A stretch of 64,000 bases of DNA from Devosia submarina. GTDB lineage: Bacteria; Pseudomonadota; Alphaproteobacteria; Rhizobiales; Devosiaceae. The notes under the pieces are model-generated. The model ran no database searches and was not told the DNA's origin. It worked only from the letters and a program-made list of their open reading frames with translations. Positions 35,971-45,914 of the stretch are shown in pieces; within the stretch, counting starts at the first letter, position 1; every line of letters starts with the position of its first letter. Position numbers and translations under genes: made by a program. The stretch lies in NCBI RefSeq assembly GCF_003056345.1, contig NZ_PYWB01000008.1, positions 222,067 through 286,066 on the forward strand, in the 5' to 3' direction.

Positions 35971-36803
35971 TTAACGGCTCCGGCGGTGACGCCCTGGATG
36001 AAGTAACGCTGAAGGAACATGAAGGCGACCACAATGGGTGCCGAGGCGACTAGGGAGGCCGCCATGGCGCCGCCCCAGTCAGAATTGGAATCGCTGAGGT
36101 AGGTCAGTAACAGTCCTGGCCCGATGGTGCGCTTGTCGTCGGAGACGATCAGCGTCATCGAATAGAGCAGGTCGTTCCAGCTCCACATGAAGGAATAGAG
36201 GAACACCGTAACGATGGGCGGGATGGAGATGGGAATGACGATGGTGTGGAAGATGCGGAGGTCGCTGGCGCCATCGGCCCGCGCCGCATCGATCAGCTCG
36301 TCGGGAACCTGCGAGAAATAGCTGAACAGCATGTAGGTCGCCACCGGCAGGGCGAAGACGATATAGGACAGGATCAGCCCGATCTGGGTGTCGAGCAGGC
36401 CGAACTGGGTCCAGAGCGGATAGATGCTAATCAGCAGCAGGCCGAACGGGAACATCTGGGCTGAAAGCATCAGCAGCATTATCGGCTGGCGGCCGAAATA
36501 ATCGTATTTGGCGAAGCTGTAGGCCGCGTAGAGCGCGAGCAGCGAGTTGAGTGCCGCACTGGAGCCGGAGGTGATGAGGCTGTTGAGCAGATATGTCGGT
36601 AGGCGGCCCTGGGTCAGCGCCGTCCAATAGTGGTGCAACGTGATCTCCTGGGGGAACGCCGTGGGGATGATCTTGTAGAGTTCCGCATCGGCTTTCAGCG
36701 ATGAGGTGATCATCCAGTACACCGGGAAGAACAGAAAGAAGCCGATAAGGGCAAGTGTCAGTCCGAAGACGATCTTCGCCGTGGTGCTGCTGAGGTCGAG
36801 CAT
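35967..36803 (-). CDS. Sugar ABC transporter permease, MalG type
   Basis: A 278-residue, six-helix permease of CUT1 importers. The EAA loop is DELIDAARADGASDLRIFHT, followed by IVIPISIPPIVTVFLYSFMW. ATG 36803 shares its A with the stop of the partner permease. The long extension to 37415 is a shadow of that partner gene. Confidence 0.92.
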   Translation of the reverse strand: MLDLSSTTAKIVFGLTLALIGFFLFFPVYWMITSSLKADAELYKIIPTAFPQEITLHHYWTALTQGRLPTYLLNSLITSGSSAALNSLLALYAAYSFAKYDYFGRQPIMLLMLSAQMFPFGLLLISIYPLWTQFGLLDTQIGLILSYIVFALPVATYMLFSYFSQVPDELIDAARADGASDLRIFHTIVIPISIPPIVTVFLYSFMWSWNDLLYSMTLIVSDDKRTIGPGLLLTYLSDSNSDWGGAMAASLVASAPIVVAFMFLQRYFIQGVTAGAVK

Positions 36804-37747
36804 CAACGGTTTCCTTTGACCAGAACGCGCAGGTAGAAAATGGCTGGCGGCACGAGCGTGGCGACCCAGAGGACGCCGATGGCCGACGCCATGCCGATAT
36901 CCCACTGCTCGAAGGCGCGGCGATAGACTTCCACCGAGAGCACCGCCGTGGCCCGGACGGGGCCGCCACCGGTTAGGGCGTAGATGGTGTCGAAATCCTG
37001 CAGGCCACCAATGGCGCCCAGGATCACCACCACCATCAGCACGGGACGCAAATGGGGCAGGATATGGTCGCGCAGGATGGCCCAGTTGCTGGCGCCATCT
37101 ACGCGGGCGGCATCGATCTGTTCGCGATCGAGATTCTGCAGCCCCGCCAGAAAGAAGGCCATGAACAGCGGAATGGCGCGCCAGATGCGGGTCAGCACCA
37201 CGGCCAGCATGGCGCCTTCCGGTGTCGACAGCCAGGCCTGCGGCATGTCGATGGCCCCGATCTCGAGCAGAAACGCGTTCATGACGCCGTAGCGGCTGTT
37301 GAAAATCCAACCCCAGATGAAGGCGCTCACCGTGCTGGGTACGACCCAGGGCAGCAGCGTCATGGCGCGCAGCGTGCCGCGGCCGCGGAAGGGCTGATTG
37401 AGGATCAGCGCCCAACCCAGCCCGAAGACCAGCGCTCCAAGCGTGGAGCAGCCGACATAGATCAGGGTGATGAAGAAGGACTGCAGCGCCTCGGGGCTGC
37501 TGAGCACCGCCTGGAAATTGTCCACGCCGACAAAGACCGGCTCAATGCTTTGCAGCGTGAATTCGAACATGGACAGGCCGAGCGCCTGCCCGAACGGATA
37601 GAGGATGACGAGAACGAAAGCCGCCGCCGCTGGAATCAGCATCAGCAGGCCGATGCGCCGCTGGGCGCCCTTGAGGCCACTGCGCTTGGCGAGTGGCGAA
37701 ACAGGATAGTTCAGGACCTGGTCCCGGCTGTTGGAATGGGTGCTCAC
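36803..37747 (-). CDS. Sugar ABC transporter permease, MalF type
   Basis: A 314-residue permease with six helices and an EAA loop QIDAARVDGASNWAILRD. GTG 37747 is taken as start after GAGAGCGCCCC; an ATG 12 codons earlier is possible. Second gene after the binding protein. Confidence 0.9.
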   Translation of the reverse strand: MSTHSNSRDQVLNYPVSPLAKRSGLKGAQRRIGLLMLIPAAAAFVLVILYPFGQALGLSMFEFTLQSIEPVFVGVDNFQAVLSSPEALQSFFITLIYVGCSTLGALVFGLGWALILNQPFRGRGTLRAMTLLPWVVPSTVSAFIWGWIFNSRYGVMNAFLLEIGAIDMPQAWLSTPEGAMLAVVLTRIWRAIPLFMAFFLAGLQNLDREQIDAARVDGASNWAILRDHILPHLRPVLMVVVILGAIGGLQDFDTIYALTGGGPVRATAVLSVEVYRRAFEQWDIGMASAIGVLWVATLVPPAIFYLRVLVKGNR

Positions 37748-37804
37748 GGGGCGCTCTCGAACCGAATGCAGATGGCCCGGCACCGAGGCGCCGGGCGGGG
37801 AGAC

Positions 37805-39073
37805 CTAGTTGGCCAGCTTGTCCATGGAAGCCTGCAGGCGACCGGCCATCGACGCGATGGCATCATCCGAGGACTTCTGGCCGAGCAGCGCAGCCTGCAC
37901 TTCTTCGCCGATGATCTGGGTCAGCTCGGCGCCATTATCCCAGATACCGATCTCGTTCATTACGGGCGTCTGGTTGAACTCGGCCCAGGCCGAGAGATAG
38001 GCATCGTCGGCAATGGCTGGGTTCTGCCGCGCGGCGAGGGTTCCCGGCAGGGCGCTCAGCTCGACAGGGAACTGCGTTTGCACCGCATCGTCGGCCAGAT
38101 AGTTGACGAACTTCATATTCGCGTCGTCCGCCACGGGCGGGTTCGACTGGGCGAATGAGATGATCATGTGGCCCCACTGGATCGACTTGGACTCGTCGCC
38201 TTCATTGGCCACCGGCACGGCGATCGGCTGGATATTGACGTCGAATGCCTCACCCTGCCCTGAAAAGCTGCGCAGGAAGGAGCGCGACTGCGGCGCATCG
38301 ATGTAGAAGGCCGAGACATTCTGGGCTAGGAGGCGACGCGCGTCGGGGCGGTCGACTTCGGGCGCCGCCAGGCGATCGCTCATCAACCCGACCATGAATT
38401 CGAGCGCAGCGCGGCTTTCCGGGCTATCGACGACAACCTTGCCTTCATCATCGATGATGCGGCCACCGAAGGTCCAAGTCCAGATCATATAGTCAAGCAG
38501 GATGGAGTTCGGGTTGATCGTGGCCATCGCATAGGGCACGGAATTGGGCACGTTGTCGCGAACGGCAACGAGGGCAGCCTCGAACTCTTCGATCGTAGTA
38601 GGCATGTCGGCGATGCCTGCCTGGTCGAGCACCGCCTTGTTGGCTACCATACCGATCGAGCCGGACATCAGCGGCAGCGCCAGCTGCTTGCCATCGATCT
38701 GGCCCATGGCCAGGGCCTCAGGCGCATAGATCTCGCTCAGAGTTTCGGCGCCGAACACTTCGTTATAGTCGACCAGCCCGAGGGCGCTAAAGGTCGGCAG
38801 CCAACGCTCGGAGATCTGCACGACGTCGGGCAGCGTCTTCGACCGGGCGCGCAGGAAGAGGTTCTTCTGCATGTCGCCCCAGGCGGAACCGATCGGTTCG
38901 ACCTTTAGGCCGGATGCGGCCTCAAAGCCTGAAATGATCTTTTCCACGGAGGGGCGCGCCGTCTCTTCGGCGTAGCTGTAGCCCATGAAGCTGAGATCCT
39001 GCGCGTGGACGGCGCCGATTCCCATCGATCCGATCACGGCAACGGTGCCGAGAGCCTTGGTCAGTCTTTTCAT
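37805..39073 (-). CDS. Sugar ABC transporter substrate-binding protein (CUT1)
   Basis: A 422-residue family-1 binding protein with a signal peptide ending at AVHAQ. Typical features are RARSKTLPDVVQISERWLPT, then LPLMSGSIGMVANKAVLDQAG and YMIWTWTFGGRIID in the ligand cleft. It heads the operon with two permeases, the aldolase and the dehydratase. A 15-base IclR-type palindrome lies 22 bases upstream. Confidence 0.92.
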   Translation of the reverse strand: MKRLTKALGTVAVIGSMGIGAVHAQDLSFMGYSYAEETARPSVEKIISGFEAASGLKVEPIGSAWGDMQKNLFLRARSKTLPDVVQISERWLPTFSALGLVDYNEVFGAETLSEIYAPEALAMGQIDGKQLALPLMSGSIGMVANKAVLDQAGIADMPTTIEEFEAALVAVRDNVPNSVPYAMATINPNSILLDYMIWTWTFGGRIIDDEGKVVVDSPESRAALEFMVGLMSDRLAAPEVDRPDARRLLAQNVSAFYIDAPQSRSFLRSFSGQGEAFDVNIQPIAVPVANEGDESKSIQWGHMIISFAQSNPPVADDANMKFVNYLADDAVQTQFPVELSALPGTLAARQNPAIADDAYLSAWAEFNQTPVMNEIGIWDNGAELTQIIGEEVQAALLGQKSSDDAIASMAGRLQASMDKLAN

Positions 39074-39094
39074 TCGGTTTCCTCCCGATATGTG

Positions 39095-39109
39095 TGGAAC
39101 TGTGTTTCA
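39095..39109. promoter_or_regulatory. IclR-type operator before the sugar ABC operon
   Basis: TGGAAC-TGT-GTTTCA, which differs in one position from a perfect palindrome and from the site at 42870. It lies just upstream of the binding-protein gene, so the fused IclR regulator probably controls the operon. Confidence 0.65.
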
Positions 39110-39153
39110 ATACGTCCGTTGGACGTGCGACCGCGTTCCCCGGCCCGCGAGAG

Positions 39154-39960
39154 CTAGACTACGCCTCCATCGACGATAAAGGTCTGAGATGTGATCAGGC
39201 GCGAGTCATCGGCAGCCAGGAACAACGCCATACGGGCTATGTCGGGTGGCAGCAGATGTTCCTTGAGGCACTGAGCTTCGAGATATTCGGTGAACTTGCC
39301 GTGGTAGATCGCCTTAGCGCGCACCACCTGCCGTTCGGTCAGCACCCAGCCGGGCGCGATGGAATTGACGCGGATATTGCGCTCGCCCAGTTCGCGGGCC
39401 AGCGACTTGGTCATGCCCATTACCGCCGACTTGGCTGTGGTGTAGAACACCAGTCCCGGCGCGCCGCGCATCCAGGAAATCGACCCCATATTGATTATCG
39501 AGCCGCCGCCAGCCTTGGTCATACCATCGGCTACGGCCTGCACGGCGAAGAACTGGTGGCGCAGATTGGTAGCCTGGCGCTCATCCCAATATTGAGGCGT
39601 GATGTCCTCGATGGGTTTGCGGTCATCATTGCCGGCATTGTTGACCAGCACGCTGAATGGTCCCGTGCTGGCGGCAAGGCGCAAAATGGCTTCCTGCATG
39701 CCGGCGATATCGCGCAGGTCGGCGACCTCGTAGGCCGGCCGCGTACCGGTGGATTTTTCCACGGCATCGGCACATTCGGCGGCAGCATCGTCATGGAGCT
39801 CGATAAAGCCGACCTTGCAGCCCTGCTCCACGAAATGCTCGACCAGCGACGCGCCGATGCCCGATCCACCGCCGGTGATCAGCACGGATTTTCCGGCGAG
39901 GCTGGGATAGCGGGCAACCGCCACCTCAGCCTTCGCGACCAGTTCTGGGTGAAAGGTCAT
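39154..39960 (-). CDS. SDR-family dehydrogenase (probable aldose or sugar-acid dehydrogenase)
   Basis: A 268-residue Rossmann enzyme. NAD binding is [17 protein letters not shown], the structural motif is VNNAGN and the catalytic site is YTTAKSA with the serine in the preceding strand (INMGSISW). Together with the mutarotase and lactonase domain it fits oxidation of a free sugar to its lactone. Its start overlaps the ATPase stop by four bases. Confidence 0.88.
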   Translation of the reverse strand: MTFHPELVAKAEVAVARYPSLAGKSVLITGGGSGIGASLVEHFVEQGCKVGFIELHDDAAAECADAVEKSTGTRPAYEVADLRDIAGMQEAILRLAASTGPFSVLVNNAGNDDRKPIEDITPQYWDERQATNLRHQFFAVQAVADGMTKAGGGSIINMGSISWMRGAPGLVFYTTAKSAVMGMTKSLARELGERNIRVNSIAPGWVLTERQVVRAKAIYHGKFTEYLEAQCLKEHLLPPDIARMALFLAADDSRLITSQTFIVDGGVV

Positions 39961-41051
39961 GCCGCCTCCAGCGCCACCGGCCGCGCCGATGCGATGGTCT
40001 GTCCGTCAGCGGAAAACACGTGGATCATCTCGGGATCGAAGGCGATACCAATGGTCTGGTTGCGCTTTACGGCGCGCTCGCCCGAGAGTCGGACCACCAG
40101 CATTTCCTCGCTGCTGCTCAACGAGACATAGGCATAGGTGTCGCTGCCCAGATGCTCTGTCATGCTGACAGTACCGGTCAGGGTGTGCTGCTGGCCGAGG
40201 TCGACCAGCTCGAGATGTTCGGGACGAATGCCGATTTCGGCCGGCGCGGACGAGAGGCCAGCGGGAATCCTGATTTCGCCACCCGGCACGGCAAAGCGAC
40301 TCTCGCCCGTCGCGGCGCCAAGCGTCAGGAAGTTCATCTTCGGGCTGCCGATGAAGCCGGCGACGAAACGGTTTTGCGGCTTGTTGTATAGATCGAGGGG
40401 CGAGCCGACCTGCTCGACGCGGCCGGCATTGAGCACCACGATCTTGTCGGCCAGCGTCATCGCCTCGATCTGATCATGGGTGACATAGACCATCGTCGTG
40501 CCCAGCCGGTCCTTCATGCGGGCGATTTCGATGCGCATCTCGACGCGCAGCGAGGCGTCGAGATTGCTGAGCGGCTCGTCGAACAGGAAAATGCGGGGCT
40601 CGCGGACGATGGCGCGGCCGATGGCAACGCGCTGGCGCTGGCCGCCGGAGAGCTGGCGCGGCTTGCGATCGAGGTAATTGTTGATGCGCAGCACCTTGGC
40701 GGCGGTATCGACGCGCGCCTTGATCTCCTGCTTGCTGGTGCCGGCGAGCCGCAACGCGTAACCCATATTGTCTGCGACCGTCATATGCGGATAGAGCGCA
40801 TAGGATTGAAACACCATGGCGATGCCGCGCTTGGCCGGGGGCACGTCGTTGACGATTTGCCCGTCGATGGCCATCTGGCCGGCGGTGATTTCATCGAGGC
40901 CGCAGATCAGGCGCAACAGGGTGGACTTGCCGCAGCCGGACGGACCGACAAAAGCGACGAATTCGCCATCTTCGACCGTGAGGTCGATGCCCTTGAGCAC
41001 TTCGGTCGTGCCGAAGGACTTCTTGATGCCGCTGAGTTCGAGCTTGGCCAT
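39957..41051 (-). CDS. Sugar ABC transporter ATP-binding protein (UgpC/MalK type)
   Basis: A 364-residue ATPase with Walker [10 protein letters not shown], signature LSGGQRQR, Walker [14 protein letters not shown] and H-loop [10 protein letters not shown], followed by the C-terminal TOBE/MalK regulatory domain ([10 protein letters not shown]). It lies apart from the permeases, next to the SDR gene, as is common in CUT1 systems. Confidence 0.93.
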   Translation of the reverse strand: MAKLELSGIKKSFGTTEVLKGIDLTVEDGEFVAFVGPSGCGKSTLLRLICGLDEITAGQMAIDGQIVNDVPPAKRGIAMVFQSYALYPHMTVADNMGYALRLAGTSKQEIKARVDTAAKVLRINNYLDRKPRQLSGGQRQRVAIGRAIVREPRIFLFDEPLSNLDASLRVEMRIEIARMKDRLGTTMVYVTHDQIEAMTLADKIVVLNAGRVEQVGSPLDLYNKPQNRFVAGFIGSPKMNFLTLGAATGESRFAVPGGEIRIPAGLSSAPAEIGIRPEHLELVDLGQQHTLTGTVSMTEHLGSDTYAYVSLSSSEEMLVVRLSGERAVKRNQTIGIAFDPEMIHVFSADGQTIASARPVALEAA

Positions 41052-41065
41052 GGGAGTTCTTTCAA

Positions 41066-42796
41066 TCAGCCGGCGAACATCGGGTCAGCCAGACCCTTGA
41101 TGCCGGTATCGATGGCGAAGACGCTGCCGGAAAGCGGCGCGTCGGCGAGTTGGGCGGCCGAGAGGCGGATGCGGGCCGTGGTGACGAAGAGGGTCTGCAT
41201 ATCGGGCCCGCCGAACGCGCAGGATGTCGGGCGTGGCACAGGTAGGTTGATCACCCGTTCCACCTGCCCAGTCGGGTCGTAGCGGGTGACGCACCAGCCA
41301 TCCCAATGAGCGATCCAGATGAAGCCCTCGGCATCGACGGTCAGGCCGTCCGGCTTGCCTTCGGTTTCCGGCACGGTGACGAAGATGCGGCGATTGCCGA
41401 TGGCCCCGCTCTCGAGGTCGAAATCATAGGCATAGATAGTCTGCTTGGCGGTGTCGGTGAAGTAGAAGGTCTTGTCGTCCGGGCTCCAGCCCATGCCGTT
41501 TGAGACGTGAAAGCCGCGATCCATCTCATAGGTGCGCCCATCCGGATCGAGCCGCCACAGCCGTCCCTGATCGGGCGCGGTGTCGATGGCGAGCGTTCCC
41601 GCCCAAAGGCGTCCCTTGCGGTCGCATTTTCCGTCGTTGAAGCGGTTGCCCGGGCGATCGGCCTCGGGGCGGGCAATGGTGGTGATGCTGCCGCTGGGCA
41701 GATCGAGGCCGCGGATTTCACCATGCATGGCTGTGACGAAGCCGCCGCGTGTGCGCGGGATGATGAAACCCACCAGTTCGGGCACGGCAAGGCTGGTATA
41801 GGTACCCTTGACCGTGTCGCCGGCATGCACCGCAGGGGCGAGGATATCGACGAAGTAGAGCTTGCCGTCGCGCTCGGACCAATGCGGCCCCTCACCGAGG
41901 AAAGTACTGGCGGGGATGACGCAGCGCACATCGGCGCGATCGACCCCGAGCGGACGTGGCTGGATGCCAAGCGACATGGCGAACTCTCCGAAATTGCCGG
42001 ATGTGCGGCGTGCCGCTTCGATGACTTCGCGTCCCAGCGCGTGTAGGCGATCAACCGGCAGCCGGAAGGAAGGCCCGATAATGCCGATGGCGCCGATGGG
42101 CTCACCGCGATGGTTGAGAACGGGCGCCGCGACCGAGGAAATCCCGACATTCTGCTCGTCGACCGAGACGGCGTAGCCGCGTGCTTTGGTCAGATCGAGT
42201 TGACGGATCAGCTCATCGGTATCGGTGATGGTTGTGTTGGTAAGTTTTTCGAGCGGCGTATCGGATAGGAGCGCGCGCCGCTTTTCTAGTGACAGATGCG
42301 CCAGCATGGCCTTGCCCAAGCCACTGGCATGAGGGGCGGCGCGGCTGCCTACACCATTGTTGAGGCGCAGCGGCTGTGGCACTTCGCGCTGATCGATATA
42401 AAGGACGCTGTTTCCATCCATGACGCCGAGACGGATGGCCTCACCTGTTAGGTCGCGGAGGCGTTCGAGTTCGGGCTCGGCGGCACCCCGCAGGTCGAAA
42501 TCATCCCATACCTTGTGCGCCCATTGGAAGAGTCTCGCGCCAAGGCGATAGGTCTGGTTGCGCGCATCAAAGCCGAGAAGTCGCTCTTCAACCAGGGACT
42601 GTAACAGGCGATGCAGCGTGCCCTTGGGCATGCCTGTCTGCTCCAGAAGCTCTGTGAACCGGAGGCCGGTGGGGGCAGAGGCGACGATATCGAGCAGCTG
42701 GATGCCACGGGTCAGCGCCTGCACGCCTGGCGTGCCGGGGGCCTCAACCTCGACGTCCTTAGCAGGCGAAACTGCGTTTAGCTGGGACTTGCCCAT
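41066..42796 (-). CDS. IclR regulator fused to SMP-30/gluconolactonase
   Basis: A 576-residue two-part protein. Residues ~20-270 form an IclR regulator, with winged helix [20 protein letters not shown] and effector domain ([20 protein letters not shown]). Residues ~295-576 form an SMP-30 beta-propeller lactonase with metal ligands in [28 protein letters not shown] and KPDGLTVD. Both halves look complete. The lactonase would hydrolyse the sugar lactone made by the SDR enzyme, and could also act as the sensor. ATG 42796 follows GGGAGAGGTC; a weaker start exists at 42859. Divergent from the enolase-kinase-epimerase genes. Confidence 0.9.
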   Translation of the reverse strand: MGKSQLNAVSPAKDVEVEAPGTPGVQALTRGIQLLDIVASAPTGLRFTELLEQTGMPKGTLHRLLQSLVEERLLGFDARNQTYRLGARLFQWAHKVWDDFDLRGAAEPELERLRDLTGEAIRLGVMDGNSVLYIDQREVPQPLRLNNGVGSRAAPHASGLGKAMLAHLSLEKRRALLSDTPLEKLTNTTITDTDELIRQLDLTKARGYAVSVDEQNVGISSVAAPVLNHRGEPIGAIGIIGPSFRLPVDRLHALGREVIEAARRTSGNFGEFAMSLGIQPRPLGVDRADVRCVIPASTFLGEGPHWSERDGKLYFVDILAPAVHAGDTVKGTYTSLAVPELVGFIIPRTRGGFVTAMHGEIRGLDLPSGSITTIARPEADRPGNRFNDGKCDRKGRLWAGTLAIDTAPDQGRLWRLDPDGRTYEMDRGFHVSNGMGWSPDDKTFYFTDTAKQTIYAYDFDLESGAIGNRRIFVTVPETEGKPDGLTVDAEGFIWIAHWDGWCVTRYDPTGQVERVINLPVPRPTSCAFGGPDMQTLFVTTARIRLSAAQLADAPLSGSVFAIDTGIKGLADPMFAG

Positions 42797-42869
42797 GACC
42801 TCTCCCGCGATCGGATTTTTCCGATTCACCGATACAGCGTCTAAGCGTTGTGTTGCCATCCGAATATCT

Positions 42870-42884
42870 TGGAACTAAGTTCCA
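42870..42884. promoter_or_regulatory. IclR-type operator in the divergent promoter region
   Basis: A perfect palindrome TGGAAC-TAA-GTTCCA between the IclR-SMP30 gene and the divergent enolase gene. It matches IclR-family site form (TGGAA.../...TTCCA) and is nearly repeated at 39095. It likely gives autoregulation and control of 42928-45833. Confidence 0.75.
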
Positions 42885-42927
42885 TGTCAACACATGAAGT
42901 GCCGCTGGTATTGCGGCTGGAGGAAGA

Positions 42928-44079
42928 ATGCGCATCATCAAGGTCGATCACTGGCTGATCAGAATGCCCTTTACCGAGGATATTCTCTGGGGTTCGGGGC
43001 GCCGGATCGGCACCACGCGACTGGTCTGTCGCATCGAGACGGATGCCGGCATCGCTGGGTGGGGCGAGACCATTTCGCTGATCGCAAACGTGCCCGCTGT
43101 GTTCGCCGATATCATCGCGCCATTGGCCATCGGCTACCCCGTTGCCAATGTCGAGCGATTGCATCGCCATGTTCTGGGAGCTGGCTTCTATCACCATAAG
43201 CGCGCCGCGGTGATGGGCATTGCGGCGCTCGAAATGGCGATGTGGGACGCTTTGGGCAAGCAGGCCAACCTGCCACTTTACGCTCTGTGGGGCGGCAAGT
43301 GGCGCGAGGACATCGAGGCCGCGGCCTATCTCTTCACCAACGAACCCAAGGGATTGACCGAGCGGCTGCAGCGCTTTCTCGATAAGGGCTATGAGACCTT
43401 CAAGGTCAAGATCGGGTTCGACGAGCGAACCGATATCATTCTTGCCGAGGCGGCGCGCAAAGTTATCGGCGATCGGCCCCTAAGGCTCGACGTCAATGGC
43501 GCCTGGCATCCCGGCACCGCCAAGCGACAGCTGGAAAAACTGAGGCCATTCGACCCCTCCTATGTGGAGCAGCCGCTCGAGCTTGACGATCTGGCTGGTC
43601 ACGCTGCGCTCGTTGCAAATTCACCGGTGCCTATCGCACTTGATGAAAGCGCCTACACACTGGCAGATGTCGGCAACATCGTTCGGGCGAGCGCCGCAGA
43701 CGTCGTTCTCCTTGATCCGCACGAGGCGGGCGGGCTGTGGCAGACCATCAAGGCGGCAGCGATCTGCGAGTCGGTGGGCATTCCCGTGACGCTGCATTCG
43801 GGCGCCGAGCTGGCGCTGTCGCAATCAGCCTATATCCACCTCGCGGCGTCGATCCCCAACATGTCCATCGCCATCGATACCGAGCGGGCGTATCTCGGCG
43901 GCGATATCAGCCCCAATCCGCCAGTTCTAAATGGCGGACTCTTTGCCATTCCGGAAGGTCCGGGGCTTGGGGTCGACGTGGAAGTCGAGGCGCTGGAGCG
44001 CTATCGGGTGGACGGCATCGCCGGCGCCTATCTCGACACGTCCCGCAAAGACTGGTTTCCCATCAAGCCGGCATATTGA
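42928..44079 (+). CDS. Enolase-superfamily enzyme (muconate cycloisomerase-like)
   Basis: A 383-residue protein with catalytic lysines in FKVKIGFDE, metal ligands in RLDVNGAW (Asp), YVEQPLEL (Glu) and ALDESAYTL (Asp or Glu), and LHSGAEL on the last strand. KxK plus the D-E-S ending is the MLE-type set, differing from the two other enolase-type genes in the window. It could be a sugar-acid dehydratase, epimerase or cycloisomerase. GGAGGAAGA precedes the ATG. First gene of a three-gene divergent unit. Confidence 0.87.
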   Translation: MRIIKVDHWLIRMPFTEDILWGSGRRIGTTRLVCRIETDAGIAGWGETISLIANVPAVFADIIAPLAIGYPVANVERLHRHVLGAGFYHHKRAAVMGIAALEMAMWDALGKQANLPLYALWGGKWREDIEAAAYLFTNEPKGLTERLQRFLDKGYETFKVKIGFDERTDIILAEAARKVIGDRPLRLDVNGAWHPGTAKRQLEKLRPFDPSYVEQPLELDDLAGHAALVANSPVPIALDESAYTLADVGNIVRASAADVVLLDPHEAGGLWQTIKAAAICESVGIPVTLHSGAELALSQSAYIHLAASIPNMSIAIDTERAYLGGDISPNPPVLNGGLFAIPEGPGLGVDVEVEALERYRVDGIAGAYLDTSRKDWFPIKPAY

Positions 44080-44084
44080 GGCGC

Positions 44085-44975
44085 ATGATGTTTATTACAG
44101 TCGAATGGACTTCGTCCGCCTTTCACGCCTGGCGCATGGCAGCGAACGGAGCGGTGCTTGCCGAACACAAAAGCCAGAGCGGCGTGAACAGCGTCAGGGA
44201 AGGGGCATTTGAAGCCGTGCTGCGCGCCGAGCTTGGCGCCTGGCTGCCCGATAGCGAAGCCATCCTGCTATCAGGCATGGTCACTAGCCGCACGGGTTGG
44301 GTGGAATCGCCTTTTGCCATTGTCCCGGCGGGGATCTCCGAACTTTTTGGAAAGGCCGAGCGCCGCGATATTGGCAGCTTGCCGCCGATATATTTTCTCC
44401 CCGGCATTGCCCGGCAAGACCCGCTTCCCGACGTCATGCGGGGGGAGGAAATGGCGATCTTCGGCATCGAAGGGACACTGCCCGAATTGATCGTGCTACC
44501 TGGGGCACACAGCAAATGGGTGCGCACCGATGGCCAGCGCATTGTCGATCTGAGCACTTACATGTCAGGTGAAATCCTCAATCTGCTGCGCAAGGATTCG
44601 CTGCTGTCGAAGTTGATCCCGGCGGACTACGCCCCGAGCGAAGCCGCATTCGACCGTGGTGTGGCCATCGCGAGGGACAAAGGCGCCCTGCCCGGCGGCG
44701 TTTTGCAGCGCCTTTTCTCGGCGCGATCGCTTGTGCTCTTTGATCAGCTCAAGCCGCACGAGATCAGCGATTATCTTTCCGGAGTCCTGATCGGCTCGGA
44801 AATCGCCGAGGTTCTTGCCGGACAACCGGATCTGTCATCGGTGGTCATATTGGGCGAGACACCGGTCGCTTATTCGTACCGGCGAGCCCTGCAGCAATTC
44901 GGCACTCGATCACCCGTCAAGGCCGGCTCGGCTGCTGCCGGATTTGCGAGGCTGATCGTCGAATTGAGCGCATAG
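44085..44975 (+). CDS. dgoK: 2-keto-3-deoxygalactonate kinase (DgoK family), altered phosphate loop
   Basis: A 296-residue DgoK-like kinase: SGMVTSRTGW, MRGEEMAIFG, LPGAHSKWV and LSGVLIGSE match the family. The N-terminal phosphate-1 loop, IDWGSTNLRAW in E. coli, reads VEWTSSAFHAW here, so the conserved Asp and Gly are replaced by Glu and Thr. Activity may be altered. It would phosphorylate the keto-deoxy sugar acid; a KDPGal aldolase of DgoA type is not seen nearby. It sits between the enolase and epimerase genes with short gaps. Confidence 0.87.
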   Translation: MMFITVEWTSSAFHAWRMAANGAVLAEHKSQSGVNSVREGAFEAVLRAELGAWLPDSEAILLSGMVTSRTGWVESPFAIVPAGISELFGKAERRDIGSLPPIYFLPGIARQDPLPDVMRGEEMAIFGIEGTLPELIVLPGAHSKWVRTDGQRIVDLSTYMSGEILNLLRKDSLLSKLIPADYAPSEAAFDRGVAIARDKGALPGGVLQRLFSARSLVLFDQLKPHEISDYLSGVLIGSEIAEVLAGQPDLSSVVILGETPVAYSYRRALQQFGTRSPVKAGSAAAGFARLIVELSA

Positions 44976-45833
44976 GTGGACAAGCTTGCCCTCTCAGCCG
45001 GCCCTTATCGCGCGATTGCAACGCTGGACGGAGGCGGTCTGCTGGAATTTTCTAGGGAGGAAAAGGCAAGCTCGCGTCACATTCTGCGGCCTGCCGGCCA
45101 ATATCCATCAAGCCCTCTCGATCGGGCGATGATCGTCATGGCGCCGTGGTGCAATAGGATCGGCGGTGGGGGCTTCTCATCCGGTGGGCGCTTCCATCTA
45201 ATCGCGCCAAATGTTTCGGGTTTCCCGATGCCGCTGCATGGCACGGCTTTCCAAAGCAGGTGGGAATTGATCGAGCAACAGGAGAACCGGCTAAGCCTCA
45301 CCCTTGATGCATCTGAGCCGGGTCCTTTTCGGTACAGCGCCAGGCTGACTTACAGGTTATCTCCGCGGCGATTGCTGGTCGAGTTGCGTGTCACCAATAC
45401 CGGGGCGGAACTGCCGTTCGGGATCGGCCTCCATCCATCGTTTGTGAGCGACGAGGAGACCTGTCTGCAGTTTAGTTCTGCAAGGCAGGTGATGAGCGAC
45501 GCAGCGGGGCTTCCGACCCATATTGGGCCGCTCGTCGACGACTTCGTCCAGCCGCGAACTCTGCCCGCAGAACGCATCGACAACACATTCATTGGCTGGG
45601 ATGGAAAAGCTTTGCTTCGCCAACGAGACAACAACTTGCGACTGTGGTCGAGTGCTCCCTTCCTACATGTGTTCTCACCAACGAGGTCGGCTGGCTTTTG
45701 CTGTCTTGAACCCTCAACTGCCCTGCCGAATGGGCCGAATTTCGCCCTGAGCCGGAGCATAAATTTAGGCTTTAGCGAGATCACGTCCATTAAGATGGCG
45801 ATATTTAGCGAACACGCTGCAGATGATTGCTAA
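44976..45833 (+). CDS. Aldose 1-epimerase
   Basis: A 285-residue mutarotase beginning at GTG directly after the kinase stop. Motifs: APWCNRIGGG (substrate arginine), MPLHGTAF (catalytic His), GIGLHPSF (catalytic His) and a C-terminal glutamate region. It interconverts sugar anomers before oxidation by the SDR enzyme. The 290 bases after it carry only repeat copy 2. Confidence 0.88.
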   Translation: MDKLALSAGPYRAIATLDGGGLLEFSREEKASSRHILRPAGQYPSSPLDRAMIVMAPWCNRIGGGGFSSGGRFHLIAPNVSGFPMPLHGTAFQSRWELIEQQENRLSLTLDASEPGPFRYSARLTYRLSPRRLLVELRVTNTGAELPFGIGLHPSFVSDEETCLQFSSARQVMSDAAGLPTHIGPLVDDFVQPRTLPAERIDNTFIGWDGKALLRQRDNNLRLWSSAPFLHVFSPTRSAGFCCLEPSTALPNGPNFALSRSINLGFSEITSIKMAIFSEHAADDC

Positions 45834-45885
45834 CCTGCAGGGGCTCCGTGGGGGATCGCTAAACATAAGGACATTTTGGCTGTGC

Positions 45886-45914
45886 GAGCGCGCAACAATC
45901 GCACCCCTACATTC
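45886..45914 (+). repeat. Dispersed repeat, copy 2 (core only)
   Basis: The same 29-base core as copies 1 and 3, identical to copy 1 throughout; downstream similarity fades to a few positions. It lies in the gap between the two catabolic modules (45834-46123), which otherwise shows nothing. Confidence 0.85.
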
